Shown here: positions 7,172 through 15,911 of the stretch, one piece after another
Numbering within the stretch: position 1 is the stretch's first letter
Layout of the letters: every line of letters begins with the position of its first letter
Source of the DNA: an uncultured Clostridia bacterium
GTDB lineage: Bacteria > Bacillota > Clostridia > Oscillospirales > Acutalibacteraceae
Direction: 5' to 3'
DNA: 59,546 nt
Assembly (NCBI GenBank): GCA_937876375.1
Contig: CALEHY010000005.1
Span: 1-59,546 of the forward strand
Program-made: the position numbers and the translations under genes
Notes under the pieces: model-generated
The model's input: only the letters and a program-made list of their open reading frames with translations
Told to the model about the DNA's origin: nothing
Database searches by the model: none

Positions 7172-7855
7172 ATGTTTTCAGCATTGCTGTCACTACTAAA
7201 TGCCGGCTGTTTGTATTTTATTTTACATATCCAAAATGGCTCTGGATTTCCAAAGCCATTGTCATCGAAGGAGGAGAAACACCAGCTCGAATTAATGGCA
7301 CAAGGAGATAAGAATGCTCGTGCAGTTTTGATTGAGCGCAATCTTCGTCTTGTGTCCCATATCGTCAAGAAATATTATGCCAAGACTAATGATACCGATG
7401 ATCTTATTTCTATAGGCACAATCGGTCTGATTAAGGCGATTGACTCCTTTGATTACACCAAGGGCACACGACTTGCTACCTATGCTGCTCGCTGTATTGA
7501 GAACGAACTTCTCATGTGTTTTAGAGGTCTAAAAAAACAGGATAACGACGTTTTTTTAGGTGATACGATTGATATGGATAAGGATGGCAATCCGCTCTCT
7601 ATTGAGGACGTAATTAGTGATGACCAAGACCTTGCCTTGAACCTTGAAACAAAGATTAGATGGGAGCAGGTAAAAACATTTATAGAGAATATGCCGGATG
7701 AAAGAGAGAGGGAGATAATCATCCTTCGATATGGTCTTAATAACAAAAAGCCTCTCACACAACGAGAGGTTGCAGAGAGGCTGAATATCAGTCGTTCCTA
7801 TGTATCTAGGATAGAGAAAAAGATACTTTGTGACATAAGAAAAAGGGTGAATTAA
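7172..7855 (+). CDS. sigK: RNA polymerase sporulation sigma factor SigK, uninterrupted
   Basis: The 227-aa protein is a sigma-70 family factor of the late mother-cell type. Its first 20 or so residues are hydrophobic (MFSALLSLLNAGCLYFILH), as in the inhibitory pro-sequence of pro-SigK, followed by the FPKPLSSKEE junction, region 2 (IERNLRLVSHIVKKY, DLISIGTIGLIKAIDSF, LATYAARCIENE) and region 4 with a helix-turn-helix (TQREVAERLNISRSYVSRIE). The gene is continuous, with no skin-type element splitting it. The start is the ATG at 7172, preceded by GAAGGGG. It shows that the organism is, or recently was, a spore former. It diverges from the sortase-like operon and converges on the lipoprotein gene, sharing a terminator hairpin. 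Confidence 0.92.
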   Translation: MFSALLSLLNAGCLYFILHIQNGSGFPKPLSSKEEKHQLELMAQGDKNARAVLIERNLRLVSHIVKKYYAKTNDTDDLISIGTIGLIKAIDSFDYTKGTRLATYAARCIENELLMCFRGLKKQDNDVFLGDTIDMDKDGNPLSIEDVISDDQDLALNLETKIRWEQVKTFIENMPDEREREIIILRYGLNNKKPLTQREVAERLNISRSYVSRIEKKILCDIRKRVN

Positions 7856-7863
7856 CACCCTTT
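7842..7863. terminator. Shared convergent terminator between sigK and the lipoprotein gene
   Basis: AAAGGGTG (7842-7849) pairs with CACCCTT (7856-7862). The hairpin spans the ends of both convergent genes. It is short and its T-tracts are modest. Confidence 0.5.
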
Positions 7864-8581
7864 ACTCCCATTCGCAAATGTATGAAAAAACTATTTTGTC
7901 ACCAGGCTTAACATAGTATTTGTCGCAAGCATAATTCGGCTTTTTGCCATTGACATAGTATAGCCAGCCACTACTTTCGCCACAATCTTTTTCGTCAATA
8001 TTGTTGATTCCGACTATATATGCACCATATTGACTATCTCTGCTTGTGAGGATAATATTATTGTCCTTGCAAGCCTTTTTTAGTATGTCATAAACGGTCA
8101 TTTCGCCACTAATTTTACACTCAAAATTAGAGATAATGTATCCGTTTTTTGGAACAAAATTTGAATGACCAGGAGCTAATTTATCTGTATGTTTTTGTAT
8201 CTCTTTGCACTCGATTGTGATGGTACAAAGGTCACTTTTTTTCTTGGTTGTTAGTGCTTCGTCATTGTCAGAAATTTGCCTTCTAGTAGTCGAAATTTCG
8301 TCGCCAATAGTGGTCGAAACTTTGCCTTTTTTTTGATGCTTTGTTGTTGATTTTTGGGCTAATTTTGTGGTGCTTTTTTCTGTTTTTTTGACCGATTTTT
8401 CAGTAGTGATTTCACTGTTTTTTGTGGTGCTTTTTTCGTCACTCAATGTGGTCGAAATAGCCGAGATTTCGGAATTTTTCGTGCTTTCAGCAATATCGCT
8501 CTGTGGTCTTGCACAGCCCAGCAGGGTAACACAAAGCAGTAGTAAAATTACTACTGCTTTTGATATGTTTTTTGTTTTCAT
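7862..8581 (-). CDS. Lipoprotein with Thr/Ser/Lys-rich linker and DUF4430 domain
   Basis: The 239-aa protein begins with a lipoprotein signal peptide ending in LLGC (Cys23), so it should be anchored on the outer face of the membrane. Residues 30-115 are a low-complexity linker with repeated STTK-like units, a wall-spanning spacer. The C-terminal 120 residues match DUF4430, recognisable by GESSGWLYYVNGKKPN and a final PGDKIVFSY strand. DUF4430 domains occur on surface proteins, some linked to cobalamin binding or adhesion, but no ligand can be assigned here. Its ATG overlaps the stop of the HPr-kinase-like gene (ATGA), so the two are translated together. Confidence 0.85.
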   Translation of the reverse strand: MKTKNISKAVVILLLLCVTLLGCARPQSDIAESTKNSEISAISTTLSDEKSTTKNSEITTEKSVKKTEKSTTKLAQKSTTKHQKKGKVSTTIGDEISTTRRQISDNDEALTTKKKSDLCTITIECKEIQKHTDKLAPGHSNFVPKNGYIISNFECKISGEMTVYDILKKACKDNNIILTSRDSQYGAYIVGINNIDEKDCGESSGWLYYVNGKKPNYACDKYYVKPGDKIVFSYICEWE

Positions 8582-9306
8582 ATTAGGTCAGATAATTCCT
8601 TTTTCATAGCGTTATATGAGGTGTCAACAGCCTCGTCAGAAATATTGCATCCTAGCTGATAAATTGGCACCTTAGAAAAGATGGCATCTAGCACGTCAAA
8701 AAGGTTGTTCATATCGTTTCTGCCAAAGCGTCTAACAGTCTGGCTGAATATGTTGAAGATAGCCTTTGAGGTGTCAGCTGGTTTAATCCAGTTATCCTTG
8801 CTGCGCTCCAAGAAGCATATACCACCAAGTGGTACTACAGCTGGGGTAGAGTAGTCATATTTTCCACTCCAAGGAGTGCCACATGCATATACCTTGCCAT
8901 CGATAACTCTGATTGCAGGCTTGTCATCATTTAGCATATATGCTCTGTCGCCAAATCTCTTTAGCCATAGCTGTGTATGTGTTGATTTTCCAGTGCCAGA
9001 GTCAGCAGAAAATGCGTATGCAACACCATCAACTACGATACAAGATGAGTGTAGCAAAATACCCTCAAATCTGACTAATGCTGTGTAAAAATCCGAACCA
9101 GTCAGCATATATTTCCAGTCATCCTGGTTGAGCTCTGGGTGTTCTGCCATAGCAGATTCTACACGCTTGTCATCAACGTCGATTACTATATCTACATTTT
9201 GATTTTCGTCCTGATTATCAGAAAGATATGGGATAGCTTGCTTGTCTGTTCTGCCACCACACTCGTTTATCTTTACTGTTAATCCTGCAATATTATAAAA
9301 TGGCAT
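8578..9306 (-). CDS. HPr-kinase/PEPCK-like ATPase (orphan serine-kinase type)
   Basis: The 242-aa protein (start at 9306, AGGTGG upstream; a longer reading frame lacks a ribosome site) has a P-loop at about 100-109 (SADSGTGKST) in the context ILLHSS...GTGKSTHTQLW...LNDDKP...GTPWSGK. This is typical of small HPr-kinase-like proteins rather than true HprK, which is longer and has a separate N-terminal domain. No HPr gene is near. Relatives occur in Firmicute peptide-modification (lasso-type RiPP) clusters, some as peptide serine kinases, often with PqqD-like and PF14907 nucleotidyltransferase partners. Both partner types exist in this window, but 37 kb away. It is co-transcribed with the DUF4430 lipoprotein. 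The family is clear; the substrate is unknown. Confidence 0.8.
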   Translation of the reverse strand: MPFYNIAGLTVKINECGGRTDKQAIPYLSDNQDENQNVDIVIDVDDKRVESAMAEHPELNQDDWKYMLTGSDFYTALVRFEGILLHSSCIVVDGVAYAFSADSGTGKSTHTQLWLKRFGDRAYMLNDDKPAIRVIDGKVYACGTPWSGKYDYSTPAVVPLGGICFLERSKDNWIKPADTSKAIFNIFSQTVRRFGRNDMNNLFDVLDAIFSKVPIYQLGCNISDEAVDTSYNAMKKELSDLI

Positions 9307-9336
9307 ACTTCCACCTCTAAACATTTTATGTTTAAT

Positions 9337-9365
9337 ATTATAAACTAAAAGACAACTATCGTCAA
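9337..9365 (-). promoter_or_regulatory. Predicted promoter of the HPr-kinase-like/lipoprotein operon
   Basis: On the minus strand TTGACG (9365-9360) is followed after 17 nt by a perfect TATAAT (9342-9337), about 31 nt before the start at 9306. Confidence 0.7.
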
Positions 9366-9401
9366 CAGCAAAAAATAATATAAAAAATTGCAAATTCGCT
9401 A

Positions 9402-9430
9402 TTGAAATTTTCCATATTATAATGTATATT
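9402..9430 (+). promoter_or_regulatory. Predicted promoter of the long housekeeping operon
   Basis: TTGAAA (9402-9407) is followed after 17 nt by TATATT (9425-9430), giving a leader of about 80 nt before the first gene at 9517. It is divergent from the HPr-kinase-like promoter. Confidence 0.5.
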
Positions 9431-9516
9431 ATATTAGAATTAAATAGAACAAGTGATTTTATTTAAACGAAACAGCATTTTATATGCAAATAATTTAGCA
9501 CGCAATGGAGATGTGT

Positions 9517-10287
9517 ATGGAAAAAATCACAAGCAAAAACAATACTATCATTAAGGACACCAAAAGGCTTTTTACCTCATCAAAAGCACGCAGAGAAAGT
9601 ATGCTTTTTCCACTAGAGGGTGCAAGGCTTTGCTTTGATGTCCTTAATTCTTTTTATTCCGTTGATACCTTGCTTGTGACTGATGGCTTGTATGCAAAAT
9701 ATACTGACAAGGTCGATAGCCTTGTGCAGATTGCAGATAGGTCATATCTCATCACTGATGATATTGCTCAGAGAATTAGCGACACACCTAACCCACAGGG
9801 TATATTTGCTATCTGTCGTATCCAAGATAATGACAAGTCTGTTGATGGCAAGCTTATCGCTCTTGATAATGTTCAGGACCCATCAAATGTTGGCGCTATT
9901 ATTCGCACAGCAGAGGCACTTGGTATCGATGGCATCATCACATATAACTGCTGTGATATTTATAATCCAAAGACACTTCGTGCATCTATGGGCTCTATTC
10001 TTCGTATGAATATCGTAGATACTGATGATTTGGAGCAGAGCATTAACGATTACAAATCGAATGGATATATGGTCTATTCTACTGTTCCAGATAGCTCTGC
10101 TACTAGTATTAAAAATATTGACTTTGGTGACAAGGTTATTTGTGTCATCGGTAACGAGGCTAATGGAGTAGAGGAGAATATCAAGTCTGTATCTAATTCA
10201 CTGATTACCATACCAATGCTCGGCAGAGCAGAGAGCCTTAACGCTTCCGTTGCAGCGTCCATCACTATGTGGGAGATGGTGCGATGA
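9517..10287 (+). CDS. SpoU/TrmH-family RNA 2'-O-methyltransferase
   Basis: The 256-aa protein matches the SPOUT class of RNA ribose methyltransferases. It has an N-terminal substrate-binding domain and the C-terminal SAM-binding knot with ALDNVQDPSNVGAIIRTAEA (about residue 118), VIGNEANGV and IPMLGRAESLNASVAASI. This resembles the RlmB/TrmH group; the exact rRNA or tRNA target cannot be assigned. I chose the third in-frame ATG (9517) because GGAG lies 7-10 nt upstream; ATGs at 9505 and 9511 sit in or before this site. Its stop overlaps the dprA start (ATGA). It is the first gene of the long plus-strand operon. Confidence 0.85.
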   Translation: MEKITSKNNTIIKDTKRLFTSSKARRESMLFPLEGARLCFDVLNSFYSVDTLLVTDGLYAKYTDKVDSLVQIADRSYLITDDIAQRISDTPNPQGIFAICRIQDNDKSVDGKLIALDNVQDPSNVGAIIRTAEALGIDGIITYNCCDIYNPKTLRASMGSILRMNIVDTDDLEQSINDYKSNGYMVYSTVPDSSATSIKNIDFGDKVICVIGNEANGVEENIKSVSNSLITIPMLGRAESLNASVAASITMWEMVR

Positions 10288-11468
10288 GTGACAAGAGGTA
10301 TTGGGTGTGGCTCAATCTAGCACTTGGTGCTGGTAGAGCTTTTAAGGATATAATAGAGCATTTTGGCACTGTGCAGGATTTTTACGAGAGTACATTTCCA
10401 GAGCGCTGTCGTTGTCCTGGCATAACTTACAAGATGATTGAGGATATCGACAAGGTATCACTCGATGATGCTGACAAGACTATTGCTATCTGTGAAAAGA
10501 ATAATTGGGATATAATAACATATGATGATCCTCGTTATCCACAGAAACTAAAGAATATCTACGACCCACCATCTGTACTGTATGTCGATGGTAGAATGCC
10601 TAGTTTTGACAATCACGCTTCTATTGGTGTTGTCGGCACAAGAAAGGCATCACGATACGCTGTCAAGATTTCGCATCTATTAGCAAAGGGTATTGCAGAA
10701 TGTAACGCTATTGTTGTTAGTGGTGGTGCACTTGGAGTTGATACAGCAGCACATAATGGTGCTATGGACGCTGATGGTGTTACTGTCGCTGTGCTTGGCT
10801 GTGGCTTTGGTGCTAACTACCTTGTGCAAAATGAGGAATTGCGCCAGAGGATAAAAATTCACGGTGCGTTGATTACAGAATTTCCACCATATACTACAGC
10901 ATCACGATATACCTTTCCTATTAGAAACAGGATTATCAGTGCACTGTCCGATGGTGTTATAGTGACAGAGGCTGGTGTAAAGAGTGGCTCTCTTATTACA
11001 GCTGAATATGCACTTAAGCAGAATAGGGATATATTTGCTGTTCCAGCCTCACTTATTGATGAGGAGTTTTTAGGAACTAACAAATTGATTGATGAGGGTG
11101 CTATGGTAGCGACCTCACCATATAGGATTTTATCAGTATATAGCTCTCGTTACAGTACGCTGAATTTGGCTAACGCTAGGACGATTAGCGAGCTTGTAAT
11201 CAAAGGCCCTGCACCAAAGCAAGAGCAGATAACATTTGACGCTGTGTCACAGGGTAGGGATGAGAGACTTAATATAGAGGACAAGGCACTAAAACTCACT
11301 GGTGATAATCTTGCTGTGTACAGCTCGATTGGTGAGGAGTATATGGACATCGATACGATATGTTCAAAATGTGCTCTGCCTATAAATAATGTGCTTGTGG
11401 TCTTGACTATGCTAGAACTTGAGGGTCTGGTGGAGTCGGCAGCAGGCAAAAGATATAAGAGAAAATAA
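10284..11468 (+). CDS. dprA: DNA-processing protein DprA
   Basis: DprA binds incoming single-stranded DNA and loads RecA during natural transformation. The 394-aa protein has an N-terminal helical domain, a Rossmann-like core beginning at GVVGTRKASRYA with the typical VVSGGALGVDTAAHNGAM and FPIRNRIISALSDGVIVTEA, and a C-terminal winged-helix domain (about 335-394). The start at 10284 overlaps the upstream stop by 4 nt and has GGGAG in front; an upstream GTG at 10269 is not supported. No other competence gene is seen in the window. In clostridia dprA commonly sits directly before topA, as here. Confidence 0.95.
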   Translation: MSDKRYWVWLNLALGAGRAFKDIIEHFGTVQDFYESTFPERCRCPGITYKMIEDIDKVSLDDADKTIAICEKNNWDIITYDDPRYPQKLKNIYDPPSVLYVDGRMPSFDNHASIGVVGTRKASRYAVKISHLLAKGIAECNAIVVSGGALGVDTAAHNGAMDADGVTVAVLGCGFGANYLVQNEELRQRIKIHGALITEFPPYTTASRYTFPIRNRIISALSDGVIVTEAGVKSGSLITAEYALKQNRDIFAVPASLIDEEFLGTNKLIDEGAMVATSPYRILSVYSSRYSTLNLANARTISELVIKGPAPKQEQITFDAVSQGRDERLNIEDKALKLTGDNLAVYSSIGEEYMDIDTICSKCALPINNVLVVLTMLELEGLVESAAGKRYKRK

Positions 11469-11471
11469 GCA

Positions 11472-11488
11472 GTAAGCATTACGCTTAC
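11472..11488 (+). other. Small hairpin in the dprA-topA gap
   Basis: GTAAGC (11472-11477) and GCTTAC (11483-11488) form a 6-bp stem with a 5-nt loop just before the topA ribosome site. It has no T-tract, so it is not a good terminator. It may attenuate translation or protect the message. Confidence 0.3.
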
Positions 11489-11503
11489 CGAAAGGATAAA
11501 AAT

Positions 11504-13609
11504 ATGTCAAAATTAGTAATTGTTGAGTCACCTGCAAAGGCAAAGAATATCAAGGGATATCTTGGTAAGGGCTATGACGTTATTGCGTCAATGGGTCATG
11601 TTAGGGATTTGCCAGCAGCAAGACTCAGTGTCGACGTTGAGAACAATTTCGAGCCAAAGTACGCCGTTATTAAGGGTAAGGAGAATTTTATCAAGGACCT
11701 ACAGAAGAAGGCAGACAAGGCTGATTACGTATATCTCGCAACTGACCCTGATCGTGAGGGAGAGGCTATTTCATGGCACCTTGCTACTATTCTTGGTCTA
11801 AAATTATCAGATAAGAATAGAGTTACATTTAACGAGATTACAAAGTCTGGTGTGCAGAATGGTATGTCACAGCCTAGAGCTATCGATATTGATCTTGTTA
11901 ATGCACAGCAGGCTCGTCGTATCCTTGATAGACTTATTGGATACAAGCTTTCTCCATTCGTTAGCCAAAAGATTAGACGTGGTCTATCAGCAGGACGAGT
12001 ACAGTCTGTAGCTCTTCGTCTTGTTGTTGACAGAGAGAACGAAATTCGTGCGTTTAAGCCAGAGGAGTATTGGTCAATAGATGCAAAGTTTACTAATCCA
12101 CCAGAGCGCAAGGCTTTTGCTGCTGCTCTTGTTCAGGATGCTGATGGTAACAAGATTGGTAACGAGAAGAACAAGATTCCTACCAAGGAGGAATCTGACA
12201 AGATTTTGGCAGCACTAGAGAATGCTGATTATGTTGTAAAATCAGTTAAGAAGGGCCAGCGCAAGAAGAATCCAACTCCACCATTCATTACCTCAACCTT
12301 ACAGCAAGAGGCTTCACGTCGTATTAATTTCCAGGCTAGAAGAACTATGAAGGCTGCACAGGAGCTATATGAGGGTGTTGATGTTGCAGGTCTTGGTACA
12401 GTCGGTCTTATCACATATATGAGAACTGACTCTCTTCGTATTTCTGAGGAGGCTCGTGCTGCTGGTAATGCATATATCAAAGAGGCTTATGGTGACAAGT
12501 ATCTACCAGCAAAGCCTAGATATTTTAAGACTCGTGGCAACGCACAGGATGGACACGAGGCTATTAGACCATCTATGCCAAATGTTACACCAGATAGCGT
12601 TAAGGGCTCATTGTCCTCTGATCAGTATAAGATTTACAAGCTCATTTGGGAGCGTTTTATTGCTTCACTTATGGAGTCTTGTATTCAAGAGACTATGAAG
12701 ATTGAGATAGAGGCTAATGGCTATATCTTCAATGCTACTGGCTATACTGTAAAATTCGATGGTTTTACTGCTCTTTATGAGGAGAAGACTGATGACACAA
12801 AGGCTGTTGATGAGTCACCACTACCAAAGATGGCAGAGGGTGACGTGCTAAAGCTAAAGTCATTACTAGGCAATCAGCACTTTACACAGCCACCAGCAAG
12901 ATATACTGAGGCTTCGTTAACAAAGGCACTTGAGGAGAATGGTGTTGGTAGACCATCAACATATGTTACTATCACCTCTACTATTTTGTCTAAGGAGTAT
13001 GTCGTTCGTGAGGGCAAGCAGTTTGTACCAACCGAGCTTGGTGAGGCTGTTACAAATCTACTTGAGGATAAAATTCCAAATATCGTTAATGTAAAATACA
13101 CCTCAAAGATGGAGGATGATTTGGATAAAATCGACTCTGGTGACAAGGATTATATCGATATGATTCGACTATACTACAACGACTTTGAGGAGCCACTAGA
13201 AAAGGCAAAGAAGGAAATGCAGGGCGTTAAGATTAAGCTTAAGGAAGAGGAGACCGAGGTCGTATGTGACAAATGTGGTCGCAATATGATAGTTAAGGTT
13301 GGTCGCTTTGGCAAATTCCTAGCTTGCCCAGGATTCCCAGAGTGTAGAAATACAAAGCCACTTGTATTCAAAACCAGTGCAAAATGTCCAGAATGTGGTG
13401 GCGACGTTATCGAGAAGAAGACAAAGAAGGGCACACCTTTCTATGGTTGTTCGAATTATCCAGAATGTAACTTTATGACTTGGGACGCTCCTAGCGATGA
13501 TGCTTGCCCACGCTGTGGCAAGTCATTATTCCGTCGCAAGGGTAATGTCCTTTATTGTCCAGATACAGAAAACTGTGGCTTTACAAAGCCAGTCCCAAAG
13601 AAGAAATAA
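11504..13609 (+). CDS. topA: DNA topoisomerase I
   Basis: This 701-aa type IA topoisomerase relaxes negative supercoils. Visible parts are the Toprim domain with VESPAKAK at the start and ATDPDREGEA (79-88, metal-binding acidic residues), the catalytic core with the active-site Tyr305 in GLITYMRTDS, and three C-terminal four-cysteine zinc ribbons (CDKCG..., CPECG..., CPRCG...) across about 585-695. The length is usual for Firmicute TopA. The ribosome site AAAGGA precedes the ATG. The stop overlaps the trmFO start by one base (TAATG). Confidence 0.97.
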   Translation: MSKLVIVESPAKAKNIKGYLGKGYDVIASMGHVRDLPAARLSVDVENNFEPKYAVIKGKENFIKDLQKKADKADYVYLATDPDREGEAISWHLATILGLKLSDKNRVTFNEITKSGVQNGMSQPRAIDIDLVNAQQARRILDRLIGYKLSPFVSQKIRRGLSAGRVQSVALRLVVDRENEIRAFKPEEYWSIDAKFTNPPERKAFAAALVQDADGNKIGNEKNKIPTKEESDKILAALENADYVVKSVKKGQRKKNPTPPFITSTLQQEASRRINFQARRTMKAAQELYEGVDVAGLGTVGLITYMRTDSLRISEEARAAGNAYIKEAYGDKYLPAKPRYFKTRGNAQDGHEAIRPSMPNVTPDSVKGSLSSDQYKIYKLIWERFIASLMESCIQETMKIEIEANGYIFNATGYTVKFDGFTALYEEKTDDTKAVDESPLPKMAEGDVLKLKSLLGNQHFTQPPARYTEASLTKALEENGVGRPSTYVTITSTILSKEYVVREGKQFVPTELGEAVTNLLEDKIPNIVNVKYTSKMEDDLDKIDSGDKDYIDMIRLYYNDFEEPLEKAKKEMQGVKIKLKEEETEVVCDKCGRNMIVKVGRFGKFLACPGFPECRNTKPLVFKTSAKCPECGGDVIEKKTKKGTPFYGCSNYPECNFMTWDAPSDDACPRCGKSLFRRKGNVLYCPDTENCGFTKPVPKKK

Positions 13610-14898
13610 TGAAAAAATTTACTGTTGTTGGTGCAGGACTTGCTGGCTGCGAGGCTGCTTGGCAAATTGCCGAGGCTGGCTACAAGGTAACACTTGTGGA
13701 AATGAAGCCACAAAAGTATACTCCTGCTCATAAAAGTCAGTGCTTTGCAGAGCTTGTGTGCTCAAATTCTCTAAAGGCATCTCGTATCGACAGTGCAGCA
13801 GGTCTGCTAAAGGAGGAGATGGCTCGTCTAGGCTCACTCACTGTGCCAGTTGCTAGGGAATGTGCAGTGCCAGCTGGTGGGGCACTTGCTGTGGATAGAA
13901 ATATCTTTTCGTCCACTGTTACAGAAAAAATTAATAATCACCCTAATATCACTGTTGAATGTAGGGTGTTTGACAAGATTGAGCCTAGTGATGATGAGAT
14001 TTTGATTATCGCTACTGGTCCACTCACTGATGGTGCACTCTCTGATGAGATTAAGCGACTATGTGGTGATTACTTGTCGTTTTACGATGCTGCAGCTCCT
14101 ATTGTTACAGCTGATAGCGTCGATATGTCAAAGGCTTTCGGTGCATCACGCTATGAGCGTGGTGGCGATGATGACTATATCAACTGTCCGTTTAACAAGG
14201 CAGAGTATGAGGCATTTATTGATGAGCTTATCAATGCTGAGGGTGCAGTCGTGCATGATTTTGACGTGTATGAGGGCTGTATGCCTATCGAAAAGCTTGC
14301 AAAGCGTGGTCTTGACGCTCCACGATTTGGACCTATGAAACCAGTTGGACTAACTGACCCACGAACTGGTCACAGACCTTGGGCGTGTGTTCAGCTTCGT
14401 AGAGAGAATAGCAAGGGTACTATGTTCAACCTAGTTGGATTTCAAACTAATTTGAAATTTGGTGAGCAGAAGCGTGTCTTTTCTATGATACCAGGACTTG
14501 AAAATGCAGAGTTCGTTCGATATGGTGTTATGCACCGTAATTCATTCTTGAATTCGCCAAAGCTACTTAATGCAGATTTTAGCTTGAGGAGTAATCCTAA
14601 TATATTTTTTGCTGGTCAGATTACTGGCGTTGAGGGATATATGGAGTCTGCATCATCTGGCATTATGGCTGGCAAGAATGCTGTTAGATTGGCAGAGGGT
14701 AAGACACCACTTGTTTTGAGTGAGCTTACTATGATTGGTGCCTTGTGCTCATATATCAGTGATGAGAGTGTTACCAATTTTCAGCCAATGGGCGCTAATT
14801 TTGGTGTGCTACCACCTATTGAGCCAAAGATTAGGGACAAGCGTGAGCGCTATATGGCACTCGCTAACCGTTCGCTAGAGTCACTTGTGACAGAATAG
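13609..14898 (+). CDS. trmFO: Folate-dependent tRNA (uracil-54-C5)-methyltransferase TrmFO
   Basis: TrmFO uses methylenetetrahydrofolate and FAD/NAD(P)H to make 5-methyluridine at tRNA position 54. The 429-aa protein has the N-terminal FAD dinucleotide fold (VVGAGLAGCEAAWQIAEAGY), then FAELVCSNSLKA with the conserved Cys, and CVQLRRENSKGTMFNLVGFQ further on. The start is the ATG at 13609 that overlaps the topA stop; a longer in-frame reading would run back into topA. The topA-trmFO order is common in Firmicutes. Confidence is high. Confidence 0.95.
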   Translation: MKKFTVVGAGLAGCEAAWQIAEAGYKVTLVEMKPQKYTPAHKSQCFAELVCSNSLKASRIDSAAGLLKEEMARLGSLTVPVARECAVPAGGALAVDRNIFSSTVTEKINNHPNITVECRVFDKIEPSDDEILIIATGPLTDGALSDEIKRLCGDYLSFYDAAAPIVTADSVDMSKAFGASRYERGGDDDYINCPFNKAEYEAFIDELINAEGAVVHDFDVYEGCMPIEKLAKRGLDAPRFGPMKPVGLTDPRTGHRPWACVQLRRENSKGTMFNLVGFQTNLKFGEQKRVFSMIPGLENAEFVRYGVMHRNSFLNSPKLLNADFSLRSNPNIFFAGQITGVEGYMESASSGIMAGKNAVRLAEGKTPLVLSELTMIGALCSYISDESVTNFQPMGANFGVLPPIEPKIRDKRERYMALANRSLESLVTE

Positions 14899-14907
14899 GA
14901 ATTTATT

Positions 14908-15897
14908 ATGAACATTATTGTTGATGCTATGGGTGGCGATAACGCCCCACTAGAAATTATCAAGGGCTCAATTATGGCTCTTGACGAACTGAATATTGAC
15001 AAAATCATTCTTGTGGGCGATGAAGATGCTATTAGGACTTGTGCTAAAGATAACAAGCTTTCTCTTGATAGGATGGAGATTGTTCATACTACACAGGTTA
15101 TCGATATGTGTGATGATGCTAGGTCTGTACTAAAGGCAAAGGCTGACTCCTCTATGTCAGTAGGATTTAGACTACTTAATGAGGGCGTTGGCGAAGCGTT
15201 TGTCAGCGCTGGCAACACTGGTGCTATCACTGTTGGTGCAACGCTTATTACGAAGCGTATCAAGGGTGTTAAGCGTCCTGCTATCGCATCTACTATGCCT
15301 AGTGCAGACAAGCCATTTGTACTTATGGACTGTGGTGCGAATGCTGAGTGCAAGCCAGAGTATCTGTACCAGTTTGGTCTGCTTGGCTCAATTTATATGC
15401 AGAATATTTTTGGCGTAGAGTCACCAAGGGTTGCTCTTGCTAACAATGGCACAGAGGAGACAAAGGGTACTCCAATAGTTAAAGAGGCATATCAATTAAT
15501 GCAAGACGCTCCATATAATTTTGTAGGCAATATTGAGGGCAGACAGATACCATTTGGCGATGCTGACGTTGTTGTTGCAGATGGCTTTACTGGCAACCTT
15601 ATACTTAAGACATATGAGGGTGTTGCAAAGGTGCTGATGAATGGTATTAAGCAAGCGTTTTATAAGAGCACATTGTCAAAAATCTCGTATCTCGGTGTAC
15701 GCTCTGGTATCAATGATATGAAAACGCAGTTCGATTACAAGGAGTATGGTGGTGCTGTTCTCCTTGGTGTGCAAAAGCCAGTTGTAAAGGCTCATGGCTC
15801 TGCTGATGCTCGAACATTCAAGAACGCTATTCGTCAAGGTGTCAGCTTTGTGAGCACAGATTTAATTAATAAGATAGAAACGGCACTTGCCGAATAA
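14908..15897 (+). CDS. plsX: Phosphate acyltransferase PlsX
   Basis: PlsX converts acyl-ACP and phosphate to acyl-phosphate, the donor for PlsY in phospholipid synthesis. The 329-aa protein has the family start DAMGGDNAPLEIIKG, then DCGANAECKPEYL and a C-terminal GGAVLLGVQKPVVKAHGSA stretch. It is followed directly by rnc; the acyl-carrier-protein gene acpP, which sits between plsX and rnc in many bacteria, is missing here. AGGA precedes the ATG. Confidence 0.95.
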   Translation: MNIIVDAMGGDNAPLEIIKGSIMALDELNIDKIILVGDEDAIRTCAKDNKLSLDRMEIVHTTQVIDMCDDARSVLKAKADSSMSVGFRLLNEGVGEAFVSAGNTGAITVGATLITKRIKGVKRPAIASTMPSADKPFVLMDCGANAECKPEYLYQFGLLGSIYMQNIFGVESPRVALANNGTEETKGTPIVKEAYQLMQDAPYNFVGNIEGRQIPFGDADVVVADGFTGNLILKTYEGVAKVLMNGIKQAFYKSTLSKISYLGVRSGINDMKTQFDYKEYGGAVLLGVQKPVVKAHGSADARTFKNAIRQGVSFVSTDLINKIETALAE

Positions 15898-15911
15898 TAT
15901 AGGAAGATTTT

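Noticed and set aside
8230..8520. Repeated TTTTTTC/GTGGT-type pattern as a possible repeat array
   Set aside because: It is the complementary strand of the STTK-type low-complexity linker in the DUF4430 lipoprotein, so it is coding.
13497..13733. 78-aa frame across the topA-trmFO junction
   Set aside because: It lies in another frame of two clear genes.
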